A stretch of 7,995 nt of DNA, taken from assembly GCA_029239575.1 (NCBI GenBank), contig JARBUP010000127.1:1-7995 (forward strand). Reading direction: 5' to 3'. Below are positions 1 to 5,808 of this stretch, piece after piece. Origin of the DNA: Bacillota bacterium (GTDB lineage: Bacteria; Bacillota; Clostridia; Tissierellales; Sedimentibacteraceae). The translations under genes and the position numbers were made by a program. Positions within the stretch are counted from its first letter, which is position 1; every line of letters begins with the position of its first letter. The notes beneath the pieces are model-generated. The model did not search any database, was not told where the DNA came from, and saw only the letters and a program-made list of their open reading frames with translations.

Positions 1-119
1 ATAATACCGCCTTCAGCATAAATATATCCATTTTCTATTAAACCCACATCATTTGTATCATCTGAATTCATTGTTAATATCTGTGATGCGTTTTCAATAA
101 GCAGACTGTTTTTGTTCAA
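1..119 (-). CDS. hutI: Imidazolonepropionase-like amidohydrolase, N-terminal fragment
   Basis: This is a partial gene that runs off the left edge; 39 codons are visible. The translation begins MNKNSLLIENASQILTM and continues with GLIENGYIYAEGGII. This is the N-terminal beta-sandwich pattern of metal-dependent amidohydrolases, and the 'NASQ-(I/V)-(L/V)-T' stretch followed by 'G-(L/I)-I-E-(N/D)-G' is typical of imidazolonepropionase (HutI), which hydrolyses 4-imidazolone-5-propanoate to N-formimidoyl-L-glutamate in cytoplasmic histidine degradation. The start is TTG at 119-117, eight bases after GGAGG (AAAGGAGG, 128-135). An adjacent in-frame TTG at 122-120 is an alternative, and an in-frame GTG further up overlaps the Shine-Dalgarno itself. 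The metal-binding residues lie outside the window, so another amidohydrolase is possible. A sigma-54-type promoter about 230 bases upstream and the sigma-54 activator gene behind it suggest induced expression. Confidence 0.6.
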   Translation of the reverse strand, partial: MNKNSLLIENASQILTMNSDDTNDVGLIENGYIYAEGGI

Positions 120-127
120 CAATAACA

Positions 128-135
128 CCTCCTTT
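128..135 (-). promoter_or_regulatory. Strong ribosome binding site for the hutI-like gene
   Basis: AAAGGAGG on the minus strand, eight bases before the second of two tandem TTG codons. This spacing decides for TTG at 119-117. The strong site is consistent with efficient translation from a non-ATG start. Confidence 0.7.
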
Positions 136-142
136 AATTAAC

Positions 143-348
143 GCTATTAATATTATTATGATTGTTTACCAGAAAGTCGTTCACGACTTTTTTCTGCAAG
201 GCACTTGCAGAAAGTTGCGACAAAGTCGCAAACTGGAAACATCGCAATATGATTACCCAGCATTCGCAGAATGCTGAGGCAAGTTATAGGTTATAACTTG
301 CCCCAAAAAGTAACGGAGTGACTTTTTGGGTGGTAATCATATTATAGC
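143..348. repeat. Multi-hairpin intergenic element with ATGATTACC-type boundary repeats
   Basis: A non-coding block made of six consecutive inverted repeats. H1: AAAGTCGT 173-180 with ACGACTTT 183-190. H2: TTTCTGCAAG 191-200 with CTTGCAGAAA 204-213. H3: TTGCGAC 215-221 with GTCGCAA 225-231. H4: CAGCATTC 258-265 with GAATGCTG 269-276. H5: GGCAAGTTATA 278-288 with TATAACTTGCC 292-302. H6: CCCAAAAAGT 302-311 with ACTTTTTGGG 321-330. Loops of H1-H5 are two or three bases. A related sequence recurs at three boundaries: 143-170 (GCTATT...ATGATTGTTTACC), 246-257 (AATATGATTACC), and inverted at 332-348. The 246-257 and 332-343 copies form a perfect 12-bp inverted repeat around H4-H6. It may be a MITE-like insertion or a structured leader of the hutI-like gene. 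No long ORF crosses it. Confidence 0.8.
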
Positions 349-361
349 AATATGTATGCCA
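346..361 (-). promoter_or_regulatory. Sigma-54 (-24/-12) promoter candidate
   Basis: The minus strand reads TGGCATACATATTGCT. This matches the sigma-54 consensus TGGCAC-N5-TTGC(A/T) at the invariant GG (-24) and GC (-12), with exactly ten bases between them, and at nearly all other informative positions. Transcription would start near 335 and run toward the hutI-like gene, giving a leader of about 215 bases that includes the whole hairpin chain. A sigma-54 activator gene lies immediately upstream on the same strand, which supports the call. No experimental start is available. Confidence 0.72.
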
Positions 362-413
362 TAATAAAAATTTAAAATCTGTTACAATTTCAATACATTA
401 TTTAAACTAATTT

Positions 414-448
414 AAAAACCAGTGTATAAAAAATATACACTGGTTTTT
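414..448 (-). terminator. Rho-independent terminator after the sigma-54 activator gene
   Basis: A perfect 15-bp inverted repeat: AAAAACCAGTGTATA at 414-428 and TATACACTGGTTTTT at 434-448, with a five-base A loop on the plus strand. It ends in a T-run on either strand. It lies about 90 bases past the stop codon of the activator gene and upstream of the sigma-54 promoter, so it separates the two transcription units. Its CCAGTGTATA half-sites about 95 bases upstream of the predicted start could also serve as an activator-binding dyad; that second role is inference. Confidence 0.85.
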
Positions 449-537
449 AAATTACTATTATAATCAATAAATACAATAGTTTTTTGTATCTGTATAAAAA
501 TTGTCATCCTGCAAAATATTTTACATCAAATTTAAAT

Positions 538-2250
538 TTACTTTTTCGAAATATTTAATCTTTTCATTCTATAAAGCAAACTTTGTCTAATTATCCCCAG
601 CTTCTTTGACGAATGCGTTATGTTCCAATTCGTTTCTTCCAATGCCTTCAAAATCATTTTCTTTTCTATATCATTCAAAACATCATTCAACAATTTATCA
701 TTACCTATACTTATGTCAGTTTCTATAGAATCTTGATGTAATTTTAATATGTTATGTATATGTTTTGGCAAATCATCAAGCGTTAATATATTGCTGTTGC
801 TTTTTACTTTTATCATTAGATTTTCAACAATGTATTCTAATTCTCTTACATTGCCCGGCCAACTGTAATTCATTAAAATGTTTAATAAATTTTGAGTTAC
901 TATTGCAACATTTTTATTCATTAGTTTATTATTTTTACGAATATAATATTCTGTTAAAAATTTAATATCTTCTTTTCTCATTCGTAAAGGAGGTAAATTT
1001 AAAGTTAAACCTGAAATCCTGAAATATAAATCCTTTCTTAAAAGTCCTTTTTCTATTAATTCAAATGGGTCTTCATTTATTGCAGTTATTACTCTGCAGT
1101 AAATTGGAAACATTTTTGAATCGCCCACTTTTCTTATTTTTCTTTCTTGAAGAACTCTTAATAATTTTGTTTGCATAGTAACAGGCATAGAATTAAGCTC
1201 ATCAAGCAAAAGAGTACCTTTACCTGCTGATTGAAAAAGTCCTTCGCTATCTGTAGCGCCTGTATATGCTCCTTTAACTGAACCAAAAAGTATACTTTCT
1301 AAAAGGTTTTCAGGAATTGCAGCACAATTAATTGCTATAAAAGGTTCTGATTTATTTACATAATTATGAATACTTTGAGCAAACATTTCTTTGCCCGTAC
1401 CGGTTTCTCCAATAATTAAAACATTTTTATTTACTAAAGCAATTGATTGAGCTTCTTTAATTGTATTTTGAATTATTTCACTATTGCCCACTATTTCAGA
1501 AAATGTATATGAAGTTCCATTGTTAAGAATATCACTATGCTCACTAGTAAAATCTTTGTTAGCAAGCCTTCTTTTTAATTCAATTGTTTCTGATAAAAGT
1601 TCCTCTAATTTTTCTTCATTTTTACTTACAGAAAAAACTCCTATTACTTCATCATCCTTTAAAACAGGATAAGTATTGTAATATAAATATTTTGGTTGCC
1701 CATTTTTATATGTAAGTAATGAATATTTACCTAATACTGGTTTTTTTTCTCTATAAACTTTCCTGTGCTCGGATCCACTTTCATCATCATAATCGTAAAA
1801 ATCCCATAAATATTTATCATAGAGATCTTCAAATTTTTTATTTTCCATTTTTTCCTGAGCTGGATTAAATATTTTAACATGTCCCTTATAATCAGTGAGC
1901 AAAACTCCATCATTAACTAAATTAATTATTTTTTCATAGCAATAAATTTTGTTATAATCTTCCTTAAAATTATCCTTACTATAAAGCATGATGACATCTA
2001 AATCATCATTATTCAAACTAAAGATTTTATAATAAAATTTTTCCCCATGATTTAAATGAACATAATATTTATTTTTATCCTTATATTCAAATTGAAATAT
2101 TTGATTGAAGTTACTTCTTATAAATAAGTTTTCATTTTTTAATAAATCTTTAGCCCAATTATTAAGCCATAGAATTTCTTGATTTTTATTAACAATTATA
2201 ATTGAATTTCTAACTTCATCAAAAATATCATATAAATTTTTAATATTCAC
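538..2250 (-). CDS. PAS-domain sigma-54-dependent transcriptional activator
   Basis: A 570-residue enhancer-binding protein of the RocR/BkdR-like type. Two PAS-like sensory regions lie at about residues 8-90 and 105-215, followed by a short helical linker (about 212-232). The AAA+ domain spans about 252-485: Walker A GETGTGKE (281-288), sigma-54 contact loop GAYTGA (327-332, tyrosine in place of the usual phenylalanine), Walker B LLLDEL (D350, E351), the DLYFRIS segment with conserved Arg411, and WPGNVREL (464-471). A Fis-type helix-turn-helix closes the protein (about 530-567). There is no response-regulator receiver domain and no membrane segment, so the input is probably a cytoplasmic small molecule or redox cue read by PAS. 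It remodels sigma-54 RNA polymerase by ATP hydrolysis. The start is GTG at 2250, preceded by AAGGGTGGGTG. Its own promoter and flanking terminators isolate it from liv. The best target is the sigma-54 promoter at 346-361. The effector is unknown. Confidence 0.93.
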   Translation of the reverse strand: MNIKNLYDIFDEVRNSIIIVNKNQEILWLNNWAKDLLKNENLFIRSNFNQIFQFEYKDKNKYYVHLNHGEKFYYKIFSLNNDDLDVIMLYSKDNFKEDYNKIYCYEKIINLVNDGVLLTDYKGHVKIFNPAQEKMENKKFEDLYDKYLWDFYDYDDESGSEHRKVYREKKPVLGKYSLLTYKNGQPKYLYYNTYPVLKDDEVIGVFSVSKNEEKLEELLSETIELKRRLANKDFTSEHSDILNNGTSYTFSEIVGNSEIIQNTIKEAQSIALVNKNVLIIGETGTGKEMFAQSIHNYVNKSEPFIAINCAAIPENLLESILFGSVKGAYTGATDSEGLFQSAGKGTLLLDELNSMPVTMQTKLLRVLQERKIRKVGDSKMFPIYCRVITAINEDPFELIEKGLLRKDLYFRISGLTLNLPPLRMRKEDIKFLTEYYIRKNNKLMNKNVAIVTQNLLNILMNYSWPGNVRELEYIVENLMIKVKSNSNILTLDDLPKHIHNILKLHQDSIETDISIGNDKLLNDVLNDIEKKMILKALEETNWNITHSSKKLGIIRQSLLYRMKRLNISKK

Positions 2251-2285
2251 TTATGTCACCCACCCTTATGAAAACAATTTCAAAT

Positions 2286-2314
2286 ATTATACCTTTTATT
2301 TTACATTATTGCAA
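2286..2314 (-). promoter_or_regulatory. Sigma-A promoter of the sigma-54 activator gene
   Basis: On the minus strand TTGCAA (2314-2309) and a perfect TATAAT (2291-2286) are separated by exactly 17 bases. Transcription would begin near 2279, about 30 bases before the GTG start. It lies just beyond the liv terminator, so the regulator is probably expressed independently of the transporter operon. Confidence 0.75.
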
Positions 2315-2330
2315 ATATTAATTTAAAATT

Positions 2331-2356
2331 AAAAAATGTTGGATTTCTCCAACATT
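2331..2356 (-). terminator. Rho-independent terminator of the liv operon (distal copy)
   Basis: On the minus strand AATGTTGGA and TCCAACATT form a 9-bp stem with a four-base loop (2335-2356), followed by a run of six T (2336-2331). It is about 160 bases past the livF stop. The same stem occurs again at 2484-2503, directly after livF but without a T-run on that strand. This distal copy is therefore the functional-looking one for liv transcripts. Confidence 0.75.
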
Positions 2357-2503
2357 TAGACTATTGACAAATCATAAATTGTCATTCTGAACGAAGTGAA
2401 GAATCTATTTATGATTGAAATAACAAGATCCTTCGCTATCGCTCAGGATGACAAAATAAAAATATTACTTTGTCATCAAGCTGAATGTTGGATTTCTCCA
2501 ACA
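2335..2503. repeat. 20-bp direct repeat flanking a 129-bp insert
   Basis: AATGTTGGATTTCTCCAACA occurs identically at 2335-2354 and 2484-2503. The left copy has the A-run outside it (T-run for the minus strand). The right copy has CTTTTT outside it (T-run for the plus strand). Joining the outer flanks across one copy restores a compact bidirectional terminator directly after livF. This suggests that the 129 bases between the copies were inserted into the terminator with duplication of the target. Confidence 0.75.
2370..2452. repeat. REP/MITE-like palindromic element (GTCATTCTGA...CAGGATGAC)
   Basis: The left arm (2381-2406) starts GTCATTCTGAACGAAG. The right arm (2426-2452) is its imperfect reverse complement, reading GTCATCCTGAGCGATAGC on the other strand. 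The left arm is itself enclosed by AATCATAAAT (2370-2379) and ATTTATGATT (2407-2416). The GTCATTCTGAGCGAAG-type word is familiar as a dispersed intergenic palindrome in several bacterial phyla, including Clostridia. It encodes no protein here. A degenerate fragment, TGTCATCAAGCTGA (2471-2484), lies next to it. Mobilisation in trans by a transposase is inferred. Confidence 0.75.
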
Positions 2504-2514
2504 CTTTTTAATTA

Positions 2515-3225
2515 TTAACTTCCTAAATATGCTTTTTTAACTACATCATTTGATCTTAAATTTTCAGCCGTATCTTCTATAACTATATGTCCTGTTTCTA
2601 TAACATATCCCCTATTAGCAATTTTCAAAACTTTATTTGCGTTTTGTTCAACAACAAGGACAGTTATTCCAGAATCATTTAAATCCTTTATTATTTTAAA
2701 ACATGTGTTAACCATAATTGGCATTAATCCCATTGAAACTTCGTCAATTAATAATAATTTAGGTTCTAACACAAGTGCTCTGCCTATTGCAAGCATCTGC
2801 TGCTCTCCGCCACTCATAGTTTTTGCAAGCTGATTTTTTCTTTCAAATAACCTTGGAAAAAGCTCATAAACTTTATTTATGTTATTTTTATTTTTATTGT
2901 TATCTTTAACTTTATAACAACCCATTTTTAAATTTTCTTCAACAGTTAAATTTCCGAATACTCTTCTTCCTTCAGGAACATAACCAATACCTAAACCAGC
3001 TCTTTCCCATGCAGGCATCACTGTAATATCAATTCCATCGTACATAATTTTTCCTGACTTTATATCCTTAAGACCCATTATTGCTTTTATTAAAGTTGAT
3101 TTACCAGCACCATTAGGCCCAATAACACTTACAAGCTCACCTTTATTAACTTCAATAGAAACTTTTTTAATAACTTCCATTTGTCCATAGGATATTTCTA
3201 CATCTACTAAACTAAGCATTGACAT
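2515..3225 (-). CDS. livF: Branched-chain amino acid ABC transporter ATP-binding protein LivF
   Basis: A 236-residue cytoplasmic ATPase, one of the two nucleotide-binding subunits of the hydrophobic amino acid importer. Walker A GPNGAGKST is at 36-44, YVPEGR at 82-87 in the Q-loop region (typical of LivF), signature MSGGEQQ at 137-143, Walker B LLLIDEV at 157-163, and VVEQN at 191-195, where LivF proteins carry Gln in place of the usual switch His. The DEVSMGL stretch has Val where DEPS is most common. A lysine/asparagine-rich insert (about 107-118) precedes the helical subdomain. The chosen start is ATG 3225, nine bases after AGGAGG (3240-3235); upstream in-frame GTG and ATG codons overlap or abut that site. 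The gene overlaps livG by 14 bases, which implies translational coupling. It is the last gene of the operon. Confidence 0.95.
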   Translation of the reverse strand: MSMLSLVDVEISYGQMEVIKKVSIEVNKGELVSVIGPNGAGKSTLIKAIMGLKDIKSGKIMYDGIDITVMPAWERAGLGIGYVPEGRRVFGNLTVEENLKMGCYKVKDNNKNKNNINKVYELFPRLFERKNQLAKTMSGGEQQMLAIGRALVLEPKLLLIDEVSMGLMPIMVNTCFKIIKDLNDSGITVLVVEQNANKVLKIANRGYVIETGHIVIEDTAENLRSNDVVKKAYLGS

Positions 3226-3979
3226 GATCATCATCCTCCTCACCTAAATATGCTTCAATAACTTGAGGATTTGCTTGAATTTCTTTTGGTGTTCCTTCAG
3301 CAATTTTTTGTCCAAAATTAAGCACGGCCAATCTGTCGCAAACTTTCATGGATATTGGAAGATTATGTTCTATTAATACAATAGTTTTACCTTCGCTTTT
3401 TAATTGCATTACAAGGTCTATTACTTCGTTAATTGCAAAATTGCTAAGACCTGCACATGGCTCATCAAGCATTATCAAAAGAGGATTAATAGCTAATGCT
3501 CTTGCTATTTCAAGCCTTCTTAAATAGCCAAGACTAACTTCTCTTGCTTTTTTATCTTTAAATTCTTTAAGTCCAGTTCTTTCAATAATTTCAAGAGCTT
3601 TATCAACTATTTCTTTTTTGTGGCTCTTTTTGAGTATGGAACCAAACCCTGTATATTCATTAATACCAAGTGCTGCTACAACATTATCCAAAATCGAAAT
3701 ATCTCTTAAAGGTTTAGAAATCTGAAAAGTTCTTGCCACGCCTTTTCTTGCCATTTCAAATGGTTCTTTACCCTGAACTTCTTCATCTTTTAAAAATATT
3801 TTACCATCCGTTGGTTTATAAACTCCGCAAATACAATTAAATAATGTAGTTTTTCCTGCACCGTTAGGACCTATAATTCCAAGAGTTTCTTTGTCATGAA
3901 CTACTAAATCCAAACCGTCAATTGCTTTTAACCCGCCAAAATGCATTTTTAATTTTTCAACTCTAAGCATTTCCTGCAT
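3212..3979 (-). CDS. livG: Branched-chain amino acid ABC transporter ATP-binding protein LivG
   Basis: A 255-residue cytoplasmic ATPase that pairs with LivF to drive LivH/LivM. Walker A GPNGAGKTT is at 37-45, Q-loop Gln86 lies in RTFQ, Walker B IMLDEP at 169-174, and switch His205 in IEHN. The long helical insert after the Q-loop and the C-terminal 'EGTPKEIQANPQVIEAYLG' region (slightly variable in the family) are typical of LivG. The signature reads VSLGYLRRLEIARAL (148-162), whereas relatives usually have (S/P)-(Y/H)-G-x-Q-R-R, so the Tyr and Gln positions are altered. The chosen start is ATG 3979 with AGGTGG seven bases before it; GTG at 3991 or 3988 and ATG 3970 are alternatives. It overlaps livM by 17 bases. 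Its acidic C-terminus EEDDDHVNA is encoded by the bases that form the livF ribosome binding site. Confidence 0.95.
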   Translation of the reverse strand: MQEMLRVEKLKMHFGGLKAIDGLDLVVHDKETLGIIGPNGAGKTTLFNCICGVYKPTDGKIFLKDEEVQGKEPFEMARKGVARTFQISKPLRDISILDNVVAALGINEYTGFGSILKKSHKKEIVDKALEIIERTGLKEFKDKKAREVSLGYLRRLEIARALAINPLLIMLDEPCAGLSNFAINEVIDLVMQLKSEGKTIVLIEHNLPISMKVCDRLAVLNFGQKIAEGTPKEIQANPQVIEAYLGEEDDDHVNA

Positions 3980-4871
3980 TTTGACCACCACCTTTTTGTT
4001 TTTTTATATTAGCAAAAATTTTGCTTATATTCCTCATTATAAAACTGTTGTCTCCCAGTAAACCTTGGGGCTGAAACCTCATCATTAAAACCAATAATCC
4101 ACCATACACTATCATTCTGTAATCAGCTAAAAATCTAAATAGTTCCGGTGCTACTCCAAGAAGTACTGCTCCAAATATAGCTCCTTTTATAGTTCCTATT
4201 CCCCCAACCACTACCATTGAAATAATGCTTATGGATACTATAAAAGCAAAATCGCTGGAATATATAAAAGTCATGAAATGTGCATATACAGCTCCTGTAA
4301 GTCCCGCAATAGCAGTACCCAATGTAAATGCAAGCACTTTATATTTATTTACATCAATTCCTAAAGATGATGCAGCCATTTCATCGTTTCTTATACTTGC
4401 CAAAGCTAAACCAAACCAAGATTTGTTCATTTTATTTATGAATAAACAAGTTAAAACTATTAAAATAAATATTAATGTCAAATACATTGGAGCTGTCATT
4501 TTAACTCCAAAGAACAAAGGTTTTGATACTGTCATTCCTAAAGAAGCACCAAATATTTCAGAATATTGAAATATGGCAACAACAACAAAGTTAATTCCTA
4601 TTGTGGTTATTGCCAGGAAATCATCTTTAAGCCTGATGCTTATCAATCCTAAAACTGCACCAATTATTCCTGTAACAATTAACGCAACAGGTAGTGAAAT
4701 CCAAAAACTAATTCCCATTGTGCTGGTCATCAAAGCAGAAGTATATGCCCCTATTCCGAAAAAAGCAGCATGTCCCATTGCAGACTGACCTGCATAACCA
4801 ATAATTATATTAAGGCTTAAAGCAAGCAGCACAAATATGCCAACATTAACAGCAACTACAGTAAAATACAT
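3963..4871 (-). CDS. livM: Branched-chain amino acid ABC transporter permease LivM
   Basis: A 302-residue polytopic membrane protein, one half of the importer channel. Hydrophobic segments are spread along the whole length, beginning with residues 3-22 (TVVAVNVGIFVLLALSLNII). The conserved 'GYAGQSAMGHAAFFGIGAYT' glycine-rich stretch (about 24-43) and the cytoplasmic coupling motif LALASIRNDEMAASSLGID (about 169-187) mark the LivM/BPD_transp_2 family. The start ATG 4871 was chosen because GGAGG lies seven bases upstream (ATAGGAGGCGGATTT-ATG); the longer reading from TTG 4889 would use the ribosome site as coding sequence. It starts 14 bases after the livH stop and overlaps livG at its end. The C-terminal lysine/glycine-rich tail NIKKQKGGGQNAGNA is presumably cytoplasmic. 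Confidence 0.95.
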   Translation of the reverse strand: MYFTVVAVNVGIFVLLALSLNIIIGYAGQSAMGHAAFFGIGAYTSALMTSTMGISFWISLPVALIVTGIIGAVLGLISIRLKDDFLAITTIGINFVVVAIFQYSEIFGASLGMTVSKPLFFGVKMTAPMYLTLIFILIVLTCLFINKMNKSWFGLALASIRNDEMAASSLGIDVNKYKVLAFTLGTAIAGLTGAVYAHFMTFIYSSDFAFIVSISIISMVVVGGIGTIKGAIFGAVLLGVAPELFRFLADYRMIVYGGLLVLMMRFQPQGLLGDNSFIMRNISKIFANIKKQKGGGQNAGNA

Positions 4872-4885
4872 AAATCCGCCTCCTA

Positions 4886-5758
4886 TCAAGCACTTTTTTT
4901 ACTAACTAAACCGGATGGTTTTAAAAGCAATACAAATATAAGAACTATAAATGCAATTGCATCCCTAGGCAATATTGAACCCATATACGCTGATACCAAT
5001 GTTTCTGCCAATCCTATTATAAGTCCTGCAACTACAGTACCTACTGGATTACCCAATCCACCCAATACTATTATTGCAAGCATTTTATATGAAGGAATAT
5101 CACCCATTGTAGGAGATATGGAATTATAGAGCATACCTACCATTATTCCTGCTGATGCTGCAAAACCATAACCTAATATATAGCTCAGTGCCATTGAAAT
5201 ATTTGTGTTTACTCCCATTGCTTTAGCTATTTCTGAATCTTCTGCTGTAGCTCTCCATGCAAGCCCCAATCTTGTTTTGTTTAATATAAACCATAAAATC
5301 GCAAAAAGAACTGCAGTTAAAACTATTATAAATATCCACTCAGGATTTATAATTAATTTCCCTATTTTAATTGCACCTGATTTAAATACAACGCCAAACT
5401 CTTTAACATTAGGTCCTAATATAAGTCTTATTAAATCCCCTGTGATGGTAAAAAGTCCCACGCTTGTTATTAAAGGAACTATTGGTATTACATTTGGCTT
5501 CGAAATTATCGGATAGTAAATATATTTTTGTATAACTACACCTATTAATCCTGTTAATATCATTGATAATAAAAATGCCAATAAAAGATTGTGAGAAATG
5601 CTGTAAATATACCACCCTAAATATGCCCCAATTGCATAAGCAGCTGCATTTGCAATATCTAATATACGCAAAATACCATATATTAAAGTAGCTCCCATTG
5701 CAGTAAGCGCATATACGCTCCCTATCATAACTCCATTTACCAATTGCTGCATTAGCAT
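4886..5758 (-). CDS. livH: Branched-chain amino acid ABC transporter permease LivH
   Basis: A 290-residue integral membrane permease that forms the other half of the channel with LivM. It starts with the family hallmark QQLVNGVMIGSVYALTAMG (about 4-22), then GILRILDIANAAAYAIGAYL (about 29-48), and carries the coupling loop LGLAWRATAEDSEIAKAMGV (about 168-187) that contacts the ATPases. Hydrophobic helices run through to LIFVLLLKPSGL near the end. The start ATG 5758 follows AGAGGTGATT; a second ATG two codons later is possible. A hairpin with a T-run lies just upstream, between livK and livH, so this and the following genes are probably expressed below livK. Confidence 0.95.
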   Translation of the reverse strand: MLMQQLVNGVMIGSVYALTAMGATLIYGILRILDIANAAAYAIGAYLGWYIYSISHNLLLAFLLSMILTGLIGVVIQKYIYYPIISKPNVIPIVPLITSVGLFTITGDLIRLILGPNVKEFGVVFKSGAIKIGKLIINPEWIFIIVLTAVLFAILWFILNKTRLGLAWRATAEDSEIAKAMGVNTNISMALSYILGYGFAASAGIMVGMLYNSISPTMGDIPSYKMLAIIVLGGLGNPVGTVVAGLIIGLAETLVSAYMGSILPRDAIAFIVLIFVLLLKPSGLVSKKSA

Positions 5759-5774
5759 AGAATCACCTCTTTCT

Positions 5775-5800
5775 AAAAAAGGGGGGATTAATCCCCCTTT
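5775..5800 (-). terminator. Intercistronic hairpin/attenuator between livK and livH
   Basis: On the minus strand AAAGGGGGA (5800-5792) and TCCCCCCTTT (5787-5778) pair around a short TTAA loop and are followed by a run of T (5780-5775). It begins eight bases after the livK stop. It has the form of a rho-independent terminator. It probably terminates part of the transcripts and stabilises livK mRNA, giving more binding protein than membrane subunits, as is common for binding-protein operons. Confidence 0.8.
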
Positions 5801-5808
5801 AAATTATA

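Noticed and set aside
173..330. CRISPR array or tandem terminators
   Set aside because: The stems differ in sequence, there are no equal repeats with spacers, and no T-runs follow the stems.
765..1913. Short open frames on both strands within the activator gene
   Set aside because: The 570-residue activator reads continuously with all its motifs, so the others are chance frames.
4225..4788. Plus-strand open frames of 114 and 71 codons inside livM
   Set aside because: They lie antisense to an intact, clearly conserved permease gene, have no ribosome site and show no recognisable protein pattern.
4872..4889. Upstream TTG start for livM adding six residues
   Set aside because: Those codons contain the GGAGG site that serves ATG 4871.
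5205..5615. Open frames on both strands inside livH
   Set aside because: They are shadows of the livH reading frame, with no start context or domain features.
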